From assembly GCA_947085045.1 (NCBI GenBank), contig CAMTUU010000012.1, forward strand, positions 1-63,653: DNA of 63,653 bases, read 5' to 3'. The DNA comes from Pseudolysinimonas_A sp947085045. Lineage in GTDB: Bacteria > Actinomycetota > Actinomycetes > Actinomycetales > Microbacteriaceae. How positions within the stretch are numbered: the first letter of the stretch is position 1; each line of letters opens with the position of its first letter. The notes beneath the pieces were generated by a model. That model saw only the letters and a list, made by a program, of their open reading frames with translations, was not told the DNA's origin and did not search any database. Made by a program: the position numbers and the translations under genes. Positions 26,747 through 36,025 of the stretch are shown in pieces.

Positions 26747-27151
26747 TCAGGAGTTCTGGAATCCGACGAGCAGCCCGCCGGTCAAGCGGACGCTGAGGTT
26801 GTAGAGGAACGCGGCCACGGCGCCGAGGGCGGTGCCGACGATCGTGTTCAGCAGCGCGATCACGAGCGTGAAGACGAGCACCTGACCGATCCCGAAGCTG
26901 TTGGTAACGGAGAAGTTGTCGTCGCTCATCACCTCGCGCAACGTCTCGTCGAGGGTATCGAACACCTGGGTCGAGTAGAGCACGACCCAGATCAGCACGC
27001 TCGCCACGATCAGCACGATGCCGAGGCTCATCCAGACCAGGAACGAGAGCTTCACCAGCGACCACACGTCGAGGTAGACGAGCTTGAGGCGCACCTGACG
27101 GCTCGTCGTCTGCCGCATCTCTTTGCGTTGAAGTTTCTCGGCGACGCTCAT
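26747..27151 (-). CDS. DUF3566 transmembrane protein
   Basis: The product is 134 residues with two long hydrophobic segments (VKLSFLVWMSLGIVLIVASVLIWVVLY and VLVFTLVIALLNTIVGTALGAVAAFLYNL) separated by about 30 residues. The start of the family, RQVRLKLVYLDVWSLVKLSFL, is characteristic of DUF3566. The gene is 2 nt downstream of gyrA, the family's usual place. Function is unknown in the family; a membrane role in division or wall homeostasis has been proposed only by context. Probably co-transcribed with gyrB-gyrA. Confidence 0.93.
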   Translation of the reverse strand: MSVAEKLQRKEMRQTTSRQVRLKLVYLDVWSLVKLSFLVWMSLGIVLIVASVLIWVVLYSTQVFDTLDETLREVMSDDNFSVTNSFGIGQVLVFTLVIALLNTIVGTALGAVAAFLYNLSVRLTGGLLVGFQNS

Positions 27152-27153
27152 CG

Positions 27154-29700
27154 CTATTCCTGGTCCTCTCCGTCGGCCGCGGGGGCGGGCTCGGTGCTTC
27201 CGTCCACCGCCTCGGCTTCGTCGACGGTCTCGATGTTGCGTTCGCTGTTCTTCGCGATCGCGATGATCTTGTCGTCGTCGTCGAAACGCGCGAAGACGAC
27301 GCCCATCGTATCCCGCCCTTTGGCAGGAACCTCGGCAACCGCTGAACGGACGACCTTGCCGCTCGCGAGCACCACCAGCACCTCGTCGTCGTCTTCGACG
27401 ATGAGGGCGCCGGCGAGGTCGCCGCGCGTCTCCGTCAGCTTCGCGACCTTGATGCCGAGGCCGCCTCGGTTCTGCACGCGGTACTCGGTCACCGCCGTGC
27501 GCTTGGCGTAGCCGCCCTCCGTCACGACGAAGACCGACCCCTCATCGGCGACGACGGATGCCGACAGCAGCGCGTCGCCGGGCCGGAAGTCCATGCCCTT
27601 CACGCCCGAGGTCGAACGTCCCATCGGACGCATCGCGGAGTCGGTCGCCGCGAAGCGGATCGATTGCCCCTTGCGCGAGACGAGCAGCACCTCGGTGCCG
27701 TTCTCGACGAGCATCGCCGAGACGAGCTCGTCGCCCTCGCGCAGGTTGATCGCGATGATTCCGCCGCTTCGGTTGGTGTCGTACTCGGTGAGCGCGGTCT
27801 TCTTCACCAGGCCGCCGCGAGTGGCGAGCACGAGGTAGGTCGCGACCGAGTAGTCGCGGATGTCGAGCACCTGCGCGATCTGCTCGTCGGGCTGCAGCGC
27901 GAGGAGGTTGGCGACGTGCTGGCCCTTCGCGTCGCGGCCGGCCTCCTGGATCTCGTACGCCTTCGCGCGGTAGACCCGACCCTTGTCGGTGAAGAACAGC
28001 AGCCAGTGGTGCGTCGTCGTCACGAAGAAGTGCTCGACGACGTCATCCGCCCGCAACTGCGCGCCCTTCACGCCGCGGCCGCCGCGGTGCTGCGAGCGGT
28101 AGTTGTCGCTGCGGGTGCGCTTCACGTAGCCGCCCCGAGTGATGGTGATGACCATCTCCTCCTCGGGGATCAGGTCTTCGACGCTCATGTCTCCGTCGAA
28201 GCCCATGAGGATTTCGGTGCGCCGGTCGTCGCCGAACTTGGCGACGATCTCGGTGAGCTCCGTGGTCACGATCTCGCGCTGGCGCGACTCGCTCGCGAGG
28301 ATCGCCTGGTACTCGGCGATCTCGAGCTCGAGCTCGGCGAGGCGGTCGCGGATCTTCTGCCGCTCGAGCGCGGCGAGCCTGCGCAGCTGGAGAGCCAGGA
28401 TGGCGTCCGCCTGCAGTTCGTCGACATCCAGAAGCTGCATGAGGCCGGTACGCGAAGTCTCGACGTCGGGCGATCGGCGGATGAGGGCGATCACCTCGTC
28501 GAGCGCGTCGAGGGCCTTCGCGTAGCCGCGCTGGATGTGGGCGTCCGCCTCGGCTTTCGCCAGCCGGAACCGGGTGCGCCGCACGATCACTTCGATCTGG
28601 TGCGTGATCCAGTAGGAGATGAAGCCGTCGAGGGCGAGAGTGCGCGGCACGCCGTCGACGATCGCGAGCATGTTCGCGCCGAAGTTCTCCTGAAGCGAGG
28701 TGTGCTTGTAGAGGTTGTTGAGCACCACCCGAGCCACGGCGTCGCGCTTGAGCACGATCACCAGGCGCTGGCCGGTGCGACCCGACGACTCGTCGCGGAT
28801 GTCGGCGATGCCCGCGAGCTTGCCTTCTTTGACCAGGTCGGCGATCTTCACGGCGAGGTTGTCGGGGTTGACCTGGTACGGCAGCGCGGTGACGACGAGG
28901 CAGGTGCGACCCTGCAGCTCCTCGACCTCGACGACGGCCCGCATCGTGATCGAGCCGCGGCCCGTGCGGTAAGCATCCTGGATTCCGCGGATGCCGAGGA
29001 TCTGCGCGCCGGTCGGGAAGTCGGGACCTTTGACGCGCTGGATGGCGGCTTCGAGCAGTTCCTCGCGCGTGGCGTCGGGGTGCTCGAGCGCCCAGAGCGC
29101 GGCGGAGGCGACTTCACGCAGGTTGTGCGGCGGGATGTTCGTGGCCATGCCGACCGCGATGCCGACGGAGCCGTTGACCAGCAGGTTCGGGAATCGCGCC
29201 GGGAGGACCGTGGGCTCCTGGGTGCGGCCGTCGTAGTTGTCCTGCATGTCGACGGTGTCTTCGTCGATGTCGCGGACGAGCTCCATGGCGAGCGGTGCCA
29301 TCTTGGTCTCGGTGTACCGGTGGGCGGCCGCGCCGTCGTTGCCGGGCGAGCCGAAGTTGCCCTGCCCGAGGGCGAGCGGGTAGCGCAGCGACCACGGCTG
29401 CACCAGGCGCACGAGAGCGTCGTACACCGACGAGTCGCCGTGCGGGTGGAACTGACCCATCACGTCGCCGATGACGCGGGTGCACTTGCTGAACGCCCGA
29501 TCGGGGCGGTAGCCGCCGTCGTACATCGTGTAGATGACGCGGCGGTGCACGGGCTTGAGCCCGTCGCGCACGTCGGGCAGAGCACGCCCGACGATCACGC
29601 TCATCGCGTAATCGAGGTAGGAGCGCTGCATCTCCAGCTGGAGATCGACGGGCTCGATCTTGTCGTGCCGGTTCGGGTCCAGCCCGGTGGTGTCTGCCAT
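27154..29700 (-). CDS. gyrA: DNA gyrase subunit A
   Basis: The product is 848 residues. The breakage-reunion domain has catalytic Y129 (HRYTE) and the quinolone region HPHGDSSVYD with S90, S91 and D94, all of the susceptible type. The GyrA box reads QHRGGRG, where the usual form is QRRGGKG, followed by the six-bladed C-terminal domain that wraps DNA. The acidic tail (DEAEAVDGSTEPAPAADGEDQE region) is normal for actinobacteria. It starts 10 nt after gyrB and leads directly into DUF3566. Works with GyrB to introduce negative supercoils. Confidence 0.98.
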   Translation of the reverse strand: MADTTGLDPNRHDKIEPVDLQLEMQRSYLDYAMSVIVGRALPDVRDGLKPVHRRVIYTMYDGGYRPDRAFSKCTRVIGDVMGQFHPHGDSSVYDALVRLVQPWSLRYPLALGQGNFGSPGNDGAAAHRYTETKMAPLAMELVRDIDEDTVDMQDNYDGRTQEPTVLPARFPNLLVNGSVGIAVGMATNIPPHNLREVASAALWALEHPDATREELLEAAIQRVKGPDFPTGAQILGIRGIQDAYRTGRGSITMRAVVEVEELQGRTCLVVTALPYQVNPDNLAVKIADLVKEGKLAGIADIRDESSGRTGQRLVIVLKRDAVARVVLNNLYKHTSLQENFGANMLAIVDGVPRTLALDGFISYWITHQIEVIVRRTRFRLAKAEADAHIQRGYAKALDALDEVIALIRRSPDVETSRTGLMQLLDVDELQADAILALQLRRLAALERQKIRDRLAELELEIAEYQAILASESRQREIVTTELTEIVAKFGDDRRTEILMGFDGDMSVEDLIPEEEMVITITRGGYVKRTRSDNYRSQHRGGRGVKGAQLRADDVVEHFFVTTTHHWLLFFTDKGRVYRAKAYEIQEAGRDAKGQHVANLLALQPDEQIAQVLDIRDYSVATYLVLATRGGLVKKTALTEYDTNRSGGIIAINLREGDELVSAMLVENGTEVLLVSRKGQSIRFAATDSAMRPMGRSTSGVKGMDFRPGDALLSASVVADEGSVFVVTEGGYAKRTAVTEYRVQNRGGLGIKVAKLTETRGDLAGALIVEDDDEVLVVLASGKVVRSAVAEVPAKGRDTMGVVFARFDDDDKIIAIAKNSERNIETVDEAEAVDGSTEPAPAADGEDQE

Positions 29701-29710
29701 GTGTCAGTCC

Positions 29711-31687
29711 TCAGATATCCAGGAAGCGAACGTCTTTGGCGTTCTGCTGGATGAAGTTGCGGCGCAGTTCCACATCGTCGCCCATCAGCGTCGCGAAGAT
29801 GCCGTCGGCGATCGCGGCGTCGTCGAGGGTGATCTGGCGCAGCGTGCGGGTTTCGGGGTTCATCGTCGTGTCCCACAGTTCCTGGTGGTTCATCTCGCCG
29901 AGACCCTTGTAGCGCTGGATCGACGACTCCTTCGGGAGCCGTTTGCCGTTGGCCTTGCCATCCGCGAGCAGTGCGTCGCGTTCGGTGTCGGAGTAGACGT
30001 AGTCGTGCTCAGCGTTCGTCCACTTGATGCGGTACAGCGGCGGGGCGGCGAGGTAGACGTAGCCCAGCTCGATGAGCGGCCGCATGTAGCGGAACAGCAG
30101 GGTGAGCAGCAGGGTCGTGATGTGCTGCCCGTCGACGTCGGCATCCGCCATCAGCACCACCTTGTGGTACCGGGCCTTCTCGCCGTCGAAATCCTCGCCG
30201 ATGCCGGTGCCGAAGGCGGTGATCATGGCCTGGATCTCGGCGTTGCCGAGCGCGCGGTCGAGGCGCGCCTTCTCGACGTTGAGGATCTTGCCGCGCAGGG
30301 GGAGGATCGCCTGCGTGCGCGGGTCGCGGCCGGTCTTCGCCGATCCCCCGGCCGAGTCGCCCTCGACGAGGAAGATCTCGCTCTCGGTCGGATCCTTGCT
30401 CGAGCAGTCCGAGAGCTTGCCGGGCATCCCGCCGCCCTCGAGCAGGCCCTTACGCCGGGTCTGCTCGCGTGCCTTGCGGGCGGCGAGGCGCGCGGTCGCC
30501 GCCTGGATCGATTTGCGGATGACATCCCGCGCCTGGTTGGGGTTGCGATCGAACCAGTCGGTGAGCTGGTCGCCGACGACGCGCTGCACGAACGACTTCG
30601 CCTCGGTGTTGCCGAGCTTGGTCTTCGTCTGTCCTTCGAACTGCGGTTCGGAGAGCTTGATCGAGATGACGGCGGTGAGCCCTTCGCGTACGTCGTCCCC
30701 GGTGAGGTTCTCGTCCTTCTCCTTGAGCAGGCCCTTCTCCCGTGCGTACTTGTTGACGAGCGTCGTCAACGCGGCGCGGAAGCCCTCCTCGTGGGTGCCG
30801 CCCTCGTGGGTGTTGATGACGTTCGCGTAGGTGTGGACGCTCTCCGAGTAGGAGGTCGTCCACTGCATCGCGATCTCGAGAGCCATGTGGCGCTCGGTGT
30901 CTTCGGTCTCGAACGAGATGACCTCGTCGTGGATGATCTCCGCCTTCTTGGCATTGTTGAGGTATTCGACGTAGTCGACCAGGCCTCGGTCGTAGAGGAA
31001 GGTGTCGGAACGCTTCTGCTCCTCGCCCTCCGCGAGCGGACGCTCGTCGGTGAGCGAGATCGACAGACCCTTGTTGAGGAACGCCGTCTGCTGGAACCGG
31101 CTGCGGAGGGTCTCGTAGTCGAACTCGACGGTCTCGAAGATGTCGGCGTTCGGCCAGAAGGTGATCGTCGTGCCGGTCTCGGTCGTCGACTCCTCCTTCT
31201 TCAAGGGGGCGTCGGGAACACCGATGTGGTACGTCTGCCGGTACACGTTCCCCTGGCGGCTGACTGCGACATCGAGCTTCGAGGAGAGCGCGTTGACGAC
31301 CGAGCTGCCGACGCCGTGCAGGCCGCCGGAGACCGCGTACCCGCCGCCGCCGAACTTGCCGCCGGCGTGCAGGACGGTGAGCACGACCTCGACCGTCGAC
31401 CGCTTCTCGACCGGATGGATGTCGACCGGGATGCCACGGCCGTTGTCGACGACCCGCAGGGCGCCGTCTTCCAGGATCGTGACCACGATGGTGTCGCAGT
31501 ACCCGGCGAGCGACTCGTCGACGGCGTTGTCGACGATCTCGTAGACCAGGTGGTGCAGACCGCGGGGACCAGTCGAACCGATGTACATGCCGGGACGCTT
31601 GCGGACGGCTTCGAGGCCTTCGAGGACCTGGATGTCCGAGGCGCCGTAGTTCGCATCGGACTCGCCCTGACGCGGGGTGGGACTCAT
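29711..31687 (-). CDS. gyrB: DNA gyrase subunit B
   Basis: The product is 658 residues, the short actinobacterial form without the Gram-negative insertion. The GHKL ATPase domain shows YIGSTGPRGLHHLVYEIVDNAVDESLAG and VVDNGRGIP. The TOPRIM domain shows EGDSAGGSA and DADVDG, and the C-terminus has RYKGLGEMN. The N-terminal QGESDANYGASDIQVLEGLEAVRKRP is typical. The upstream 146 nt separate it from dciA and probably contain the promoter. First gene of gyrB-gyrA-DUF3566. Confidence 0.98.
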   Translation of the reverse strand: MSPTPRQGESDANYGASDIQVLEGLEAVRKRPGMYIGSTGPRGLHHLVYEIVDNAVDESLAGYCDTIVVTILEDGALRVVDNGRGIPVDIHPVEKRSTVEVVLTVLHAGGKFGGGGYAVSGGLHGVGSSVVNALSSKLDVAVSRQGNVYRQTYHIGVPDAPLKKEESTTETGTTITFWPNADIFETVEFDYETLRSRFQQTAFLNKGLSISLTDERPLAEGEEQKRSDTFLYDRGLVDYVEYLNNAKKAEIIHDEVISFETEDTERHMALEIAMQWTTSYSESVHTYANVINTHEGGTHEEGFRAALTTLVNKYAREKGLLKEKDENLTGDDVREGLTAVISIKLSEPQFEGQTKTKLGNTEAKSFVQRVVGDQLTDWFDRNPNQARDVIRKSIQAATARLAARKAREQTRRKGLLEGGGMPGKLSDCSSKDPTESEIFLVEGDSAGGSAKTGRDPRTQAILPLRGKILNVEKARLDRALGNAEIQAMITAFGTGIGEDFDGEKARYHKVVLMADADVDGQHITTLLLTLLFRYMRPLIELGYVYLAAPPLYRIKWTNAEHDYVYSDTERDALLADGKANGKRLPKESSIQRYKGLGEMNHQELWDTTMNPETRTLRQITLDDAAIADGIFATLMGDDVELRRNFIQQNAKDVRFLDI

Positions 31688-31833
31688 GGGGAGGTGGCTC
31701 CTGCCGGGGTCGTGCTCGGCCCCGGAAAACGCCGGCCGGCCGAATACTCGATTCTAGCCCGCGAAGCGGGTCGCGACCGGGAGAATCGGCGATCTGAGGG
31801 CTTTTCGTCGGTCGGTCGACCGGATTTGCCTTC

Positions 31834-32340
31834 TCAGCCGTAGGTATCGCGTGGACCCCGCCCTTGAACCGCCTTGGGGCCGTGTTTCCAGGAGGGGGCG
31901 TGGGGTGCGAGAAAGCGGGCCGCCTCGACTCCCGCCGCGGGGAACAGCTCGGCGATGCTGTTGAGCACCGTCGCCGACATGAGCCGGAGCTGCTGGGCCC
32001 AGGCCGTCGAGTCGCATTGGACGCTTAGCACGCCGTCCTCGATCCCGATCGGCGACGCGTGCGCGGCGGTCTCGGCGCCGACGATGTCAGGCCAGGATGC
32101 GAGCAGTTCGGCGCGGGCGAGCGGCGACTCCCAGCCGCGCGCCACGGCCATCCCGGAGAGCACGTCGCCGAGGCCGCGGGGGTCGCGGCCGACCCCGTAG
32201 GGTTCGCTCGCGGCGGCGCCCGCGCTTCGGCGCCGCCGCCGTCCGTCCGAGCTCCGCAACTCGGGGTCGCCGAACAGCCGGCGCAGCCGCCGGTACACGG
32301 CGATGTGCTCGGGGACCTTCTCGTCGGGGGCGTCGCTCAC
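31834..32340 (-). CDS. dciA: DUF721 protein, DciA-type helicase operator
   Basis: The product is 168 residues from GTG 32340, which overlaps the recF stop by 4 nt. The C-terminal half has the DUF721 core: WPDIVGAETAAHASPIGIEDGVLSV followed by STAWAQQLRLMSATVLNSI. The N-terminus is Arg-rich and probably disordered. DciA is the ancestral loader or operator of the DnaB helicase in bacteria that lack DnaC/DnaI, and no dnaC is seen here while dnaB is at 53551. Gene order recF-dciA-gyrB is standard for actinobacteria. Confidence 0.9.
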   Translation of the reverse strand: MSDAPDEKVPEHIAVYRRLRRLFGDPELRSSDGRRRRRSAGAAASEPYGVGRDPRGLGDVLSGMAVARGWESPLARAELLASWPDIVGAETAAHASPIGIEDGVLSVQCDSTAWAQQLRLMSATVLNSIAELFPAAGVEAARFLAPHAPSWKHGPKAVQGRGPRDTYG

Positions 32341-33497
32341 GTCTCCTCCCCGGGATCGATGATCTCTCCCGCCCGGATGTGCACGGTGTTCGCGCGGAGC
32401 GCGTCGGGCACGTCGCCGAGCACCGCGGCGGTGATGAGCACCTGCTCGTAGCCCTCGATCCCGTCGGCGAGGCGGCCGCGGCGCGATTCGTCGAGCTCGG
32501 CGAACACGTCGTCGAGGATGATGACCGGATCCCCGAGCGGGGAGTCGGCCCGCAGGGTCGCCGCGGCCGCGAGCTTGAGCGAGAGCGCGAACGACCAGGA
32601 TTCGCCGTGACTCGCGTAGCCCTTGGCGGGGAGTCCGTTGAGGGTGAGCACGAGGTCGTCGCGGTGCGGGCCGACGAGGGTGAGGCCCCGATCCAGTTCC
32701 TGCCGACGCACCCGGGCGAGGGCCGCCGTGAAGGTCTGACGCACCTCCGCCGGGTCGAGCGCGGCGGTCTCCCCGGCATCCTCGTCGTCGTGAAGGGACC
32801 CCACGATGCTCAGCCGGTGCCCGAGGTCGGCGGAGTGGGCATCGCCGGCGATGCGGCGATACGCGTCGGCGACGTGCGGGCGAACCCGGTCGATCAGCGC
32901 GGAACGTTCGACGACGATCTGCGAACCGAGCTCGGTGAGGCGCTCGTCCCACACTTCGAGCGTCGAGAGCTGGGACTCGGCCGCCCGGGAGGACCGCACC
33001 GACTTCAGCAGGCTGGTGCGCTGGCGCAGCACCCGGTCGTAGTCGCCGAGCACTCCGGCCAGACGCGGCGAGAGCTGCACGAGCAGCTGATCGAGGTAGC
33101 GGCGCCGGCCACCCGGGTCGCCGCGCACGAGCGCGAGGTCCTCGGGAGCGAACAGCACGCTCGTGGCGTAGCGCGGCAGCTCGCGGGGTTTCGTCGGGAC
33201 GCGGTTGACCTGCGCGCGGTTCGCCCCGGTGCGGTTGATCTGCACCTCGACCAGCACCGAGCGTTCGGCGTGCTCGAGCCGCGCCCGCACGATGGCCGCG
33301 TCCCGGCCAGCGCGGATCAGCGCCTGATCTCCGGCGACCCGGTGCGAGCCGAGGGTGCTGAGATAGCCGATCGCCTCGACCAGGTTGGTCTTGCCCTGAC
33401 CGTTGCTGCCGACGAACAGATTCGGTCCGGCCACGAGGTCGACCTCCGCGGTCTCGTAGTTGCGGAAGTCACTCAGCGCGAGATGGGTGACGATCAC
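32337..33497 (-). CDS. recF: DNA replication and repair protein RecF
   Basis: The product is 386 residues from GTG 33497. Walker A GSNGQGKTN is at about residues 30-38, the ABC signature region is around GPHRDDL and SHGESWSFALSLKLA, and Walker B is VIILDDVFAELDESRR. It acts as an SMC-like ATPase loading RecA at gaps through RecOR. It lies between gnd and dciA, with a 4-nt overlap to the latter. A second GTG two codons later is an alternative start. Confidence 0.96.
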   Translation of the reverse strand: MIVTHLALSDFRNYETAEVDLVAGPNLFVGSNGQGKTNLVEAIGYLSTLGSHRVAGDQALIRAGRDAAIVRARLEHAERSVLVEVQINRTGANRAQVNRVPTKPRELPRYATSVLFAPEDLALVRGDPGGRRRYLDQLLVQLSPRLAGVLGDYDRVLRQRTSLLKSVRSSRAAESQLSTLEVWDERLTELGSQIVVERSALIDRVRPHVADAYRRIAGDAHSADLGHRLSIVGSLHDDEDAGETAALDPAEVRQTFTAALARVRRQELDRGLTLVGPHRDDLVLTLNGLPAKGYASHGESWSFALSLKLAAAATLRADSPLGDPVIILDDVFAELDESRRGRLADGIEGYEQVLITAAVLGDVPDALRANTVHIRAGEIIDPGEET

Positions 33498-33522
33498 GGG
33501 ACGATTCTGCCCCGGAGTTCCG

Positions 33523-34422
33523 TCACGCCTTGCGGACGGCGTGCCCGCCGAACTGCTTGCGCAGCGCGGCGACGGCCTTCATCGACGGGGAGTCCTTCTG
33601 CCGGGACACGAACCGCGCGAAGATCGCGGCACTGATGGTCGGAACCGGCACCGCGTGGTCGAGCGCGTCGTGCACCGTCCAGCGGCCCTCACCGGAGTCC
33701 TCCACATAGCCTTCGATGTCGGAGAGATCGGGATCCTCCTGGAGCGCCTTCACCAGCAACTCGAGCAGCCAGCTGCGCACGACGGTCCCGCGCTGCCAGG
33801 CCGTGAACACACCCGGAACGTCGTGGATCAAGTCGTCCCGCGCCTCCATCAGCTCGAAGCCCTCGGCCCAGGCCTGCATGATCGCGTACTCGATGCCGTT
33901 GTGCACCATCTTCGCGTAGTGCCCCGCCCCGACCGACCCGGCGTGCACGAAACCTTCCTCGCGCGGCCCCTCGGGGCGGAGGGCGTCGAAGATCGGCAGC
34001 AGTTCCTGGATGTCGGCCGCGTCACCGCCAGCCATCAGCCCGTAGCCGTTCTCGAGACCCCAGATGCCACCTGAGACGCCGCAATCCACGAACCGGATCT
34101 TCTTCTCGGCCAGCTGCGCGGCGTGCAGAGCGTCGTCGGTGAACCGCGAGTTGCCGCCGTCGATGATCACGTCGCCCGGTTCCAGCACGGCTGAGATATC
34201 GGTGATGACGGAATCGGTGATCGCTCCCGACGGCACCATCACCCACACGATGCGCGGCGTCGGCAGGGCTGCGGCGAGCGCGACCAGATCGGGCACGTCG
34301 GTGACGTCGGGGTTGGGGTCGTAGCCCGTGACCTCGACCCCTGCGCGCCGGAGGCGCTCGCGCATGTTGCCGCCCATCTTGCCGAGGCCGACGAGTCCGA
34401 TGTGCATGGAGGCCTTCGTCAT
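33523..34422 (-). CDS. gnd: 6-phosphogluconate dehydrogenase (decarboxylating), short form
   Basis: The product is 299 residues, the short bacterial type. The Rossmann motif GLVGLGKMGGNM, DGGNSRFTDD, the GVSGG motif and KMVHNGIEYAIMQAWAEG are the signature coenzyme- and substrate-binding parts. It oxidises 6-phosphogluconate to ribulose-5-phosphate and CO2 with NAD(P)H. Either ATG 34422 or ATG 34407 (preceded by GAAGGCC) can be the start. It is embedded between dnaN and recF, an arrangement seen throughout actinobacteria and not a transfer event. Confidence 0.95.
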   Translation of the reverse strand: MTKASMHIGLVGLGKMGGNMRERLRRAGVEVTGYDPNPDVTDVPDLVALAAALPTPRIVWVMVPSGAITDSVITDISAVLEPGDVIIDGGNSRFTDDALHAAQLAEKKIRFVDCGVSGGIWGLENGYGLMAGGDAADIQELLPIFDALRPEGPREEGFVHAGSVGAGHYAKMVHNGIEYAIMQAWAEGFELMEARDDLIHDVPGVFTAWQRGTVVRSWLLELLVKALQEDPDLSDIEGYVEDSGEGRWTVHDALDHAVPVPTISAAIFARFVSRQKDSPSMKAVAALRKQFGGHAVRKA

Positions 34423-34436
34423 GGAGCGTTCCCCGA

Positions 34437-35582
34437 TCAGCGAAGCAGCAGGTTGGGCTGCAGGAGGTATTTGTAGTTGTCGGCGCCGGGCTGGTCTTTC
34501 GACGATTGGCTCGTGATCAGCACTGGGCCCGGCTTGTTCGGGTTGTCGGTCTTCGTGAACGAGATCCGCACGTACTCCGAATGCACCGCGCCGAGGCCGT
34601 CGAGCAGGAACGACGGTTTGAGCGAAACCACGGTGTCTTCGCCGTGCAGCAGGCTCTCAATCGTCTCGGACGCCTGGGCGTTCTCGGCGCCGGCTGCTTC
34701 GAGGCTCAGTCCGTCGACCGAGAACGAGAATCTCAGCGCGGCTTCTCGCTCGAGTACGAGCGACACGCGCCGGGTCGCCTCGACGAGATCCGCGGTGTTG
34801 ATGACGGCGTAATTGTCGACGTTCTCCGGGAAGAGCCGCTTCACCGGTGGGAAATTGCCCTTGATCAGCAGTGACGTGACGGTCTTCTTGTCGGCGCTGA
34901 AGGCGATGAGCTCGCGATCGTCACCGCGGGCGATCGTGACCGCGACGGTGCCGCTGTGCGCGAAAGTCTTGCCGATCTCGGCGAGCGTGCGGGCCGGGAT
35001 GAGGGCCGCGGTTCCTTCAGCGCTCGTCGAACCGGAGTCCCAGTCGATCTCGCGGACGGCGACCCGGTACCGGTCGGTGGCGACGAGCGAGAGGCTGCTG
35101 TCGCCGACCTCAAGCTGCACGCCGGTGATCACCGGGGTCACGTCGTCGCGAGAGGCGGCGACGGTGACTTGCGACACGGCGGCCGCGAAGTCCTCGGCGG
35201 GGAGCACACCGGTGCGCTCGCCGACCTGAGGGAGCGTCGGGTACTCCTCGACCGGCATGCTGCCGAGAGTGAACTTCGCCGAGCCGCATTGCACCGCGAT
35301 CTTGCCGTCGACGGTCGAGAACTGCACGGGGGCGTTCGGCAGCCGGCTCGCGATGTCGGCGAGGAGGCGTCCCGAGACGAGTGCACTCCCCGGCTCGTCG
35401 ACATCCGCGGTGATCTCGGTGCGCGACGACACCTCGTAATCGAACGACGAGAGGACGAGGGAGCCGTCGTTCGCTTCGAGCAACACACCGCTGAGAATCG
35501 GCTGCGTCGTGCGCTGCGGCAGGAGCTTGACCGCGAACGACACAGCCTCGCTCAGGACGTCCCGGTTGACCTGGAACTTCAC
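34437..35582 (-). CDS. dnaN: DNA polymerase III beta sliding clamp
   Basis: The product is 381 residues from GTG 35582 with AAGGAG 8 nt upstream; a longer frame back to 35624 lacks a ribosome site. Three clamp domains are evident, with KFQVNRDVLSEAVSFAVKLLP at the start and TVVSLKPSFLLDGLGAVHSEYVRISF near the end. The C-terminus YKYLLQPNLLLR replaces the usual YLLMPMRL, a common actinobacterial variant. It is transcribed away from oriC towards gnd and recF. Confidence 0.97.
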   Translation of the reverse strand: MKFQVNRDVLSEAVSFAVKLLPQRTTQPILSGVLLEANDGSLVLSSFDYEVSSRTEITADVDEPGSALVSGRLLADIASRLPNAPVQFSTVDGKIAVQCGSAKFTLGSMPVEEYPTLPQVGERTGVLPAEDFAAAVSQVTVAASRDDVTPVITGVQLEVGDSSLSLVATDRYRVAVREIDWDSGSTSAEGTAALIPARTLAEIGKTFAHSGTVAVTIARGDDRELIAFSADKKTVTSLLIKGNFPPVKRLFPENVDNYAVINTADLVEATRRVSLVLEREAALRFSFSVDGLSLEAAGAENAQASETIESLLHGEDTVVSLKPSFLLDGLGAVHSEYVRISFTKTDNPNKPGPVLITSQSSKDQPGADNYKYLLQPNLLLR

Positions 35583-36025
35583 GAAAGGACTCCTTGTTCG
35601 CCGAGGATGGCCGGCGTGATTCACGAAAACGGGCGGAAACCCGGGTGGGCCAGGATTTCACATCGATCCTGGCACAGGAAGAGCCCCGCGGCTTCTGGGG
35701 GTTCGACGGGCGGTGAGAGGTTGTCGAACAGCGAGAGTGAAGAGGAAGAGTTAATCCTCTTAACCGGTGTTGACATGTGGATAAGCGGAGGAGATGGCTG
35801 TCGTTGGCGGGAAACTACACCGCTGTGAGTTGCCGAGAATCTGTGGAGACGCGTGCCCCCTCGGTGGACAACCGGCGAACACCTCCGGGACTTCCCCCGT
35901 CGGGGGGAGAGATGTCCACATGTCGGCGCGGCGCGTCACCCAAGTTATCCACAGAGTTTCCACACCTTGTGGACTCGGCTGGTCGGAGACTGTTTCGTCT
36001 AGTCCCCCGTTCGGGGGCAGCCGGC
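35583..36025. other. oriC: Chromosomal replication origin (oriC) between dnaA and dnaN
   Basis: This 443-bp spacer has no gene. DnaA boxes: perfect TTATCCACA at 35945-35953 and its complement TGTGGATAA at 35776-35784; one-mismatch boxes ATGTCCACA (35912-35920) and GGTGGACAA (35863-35871); weaker GTTTCCACA (35956-35964) and TGTGGACTC (35968-35976). An AT-rich stretch at about 35735-35766 (GAGTTAATCCTCTTAA) next to the box at 35776 is the best candidate for the unwinding element. The dnaA-oriC-dnaN order is the standard actinobacterial one. Confidence 0.92.
36004..36017 (-). terminator. Hairpin after dnaA
   Basis: CCCCCG and CGGGGG form a 6-bp stem with a TT loop, 9 nt past the dnaA stop and before the oriC boxes. 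There is no T-tract. Confidence 0.5.

Noticed and set aside
29398..29458. Fluoroquinolone-resistance change in GyrA
   Set aside because: The region reads S90, S91 and D94, the ordinary susceptible residues.
27664..29754. A 696-codon open frame on the plus strand opposite gyrA
   Set aside because: Shadow of gyrA; no ribosome site and no recognisable protein.
33523..34422. gnd as a recently transferred gene within the replication cluster
   Set aside because: gnd between dnaN and recF is a normal actinobacterial arrangement and its composition matches its neighbours.
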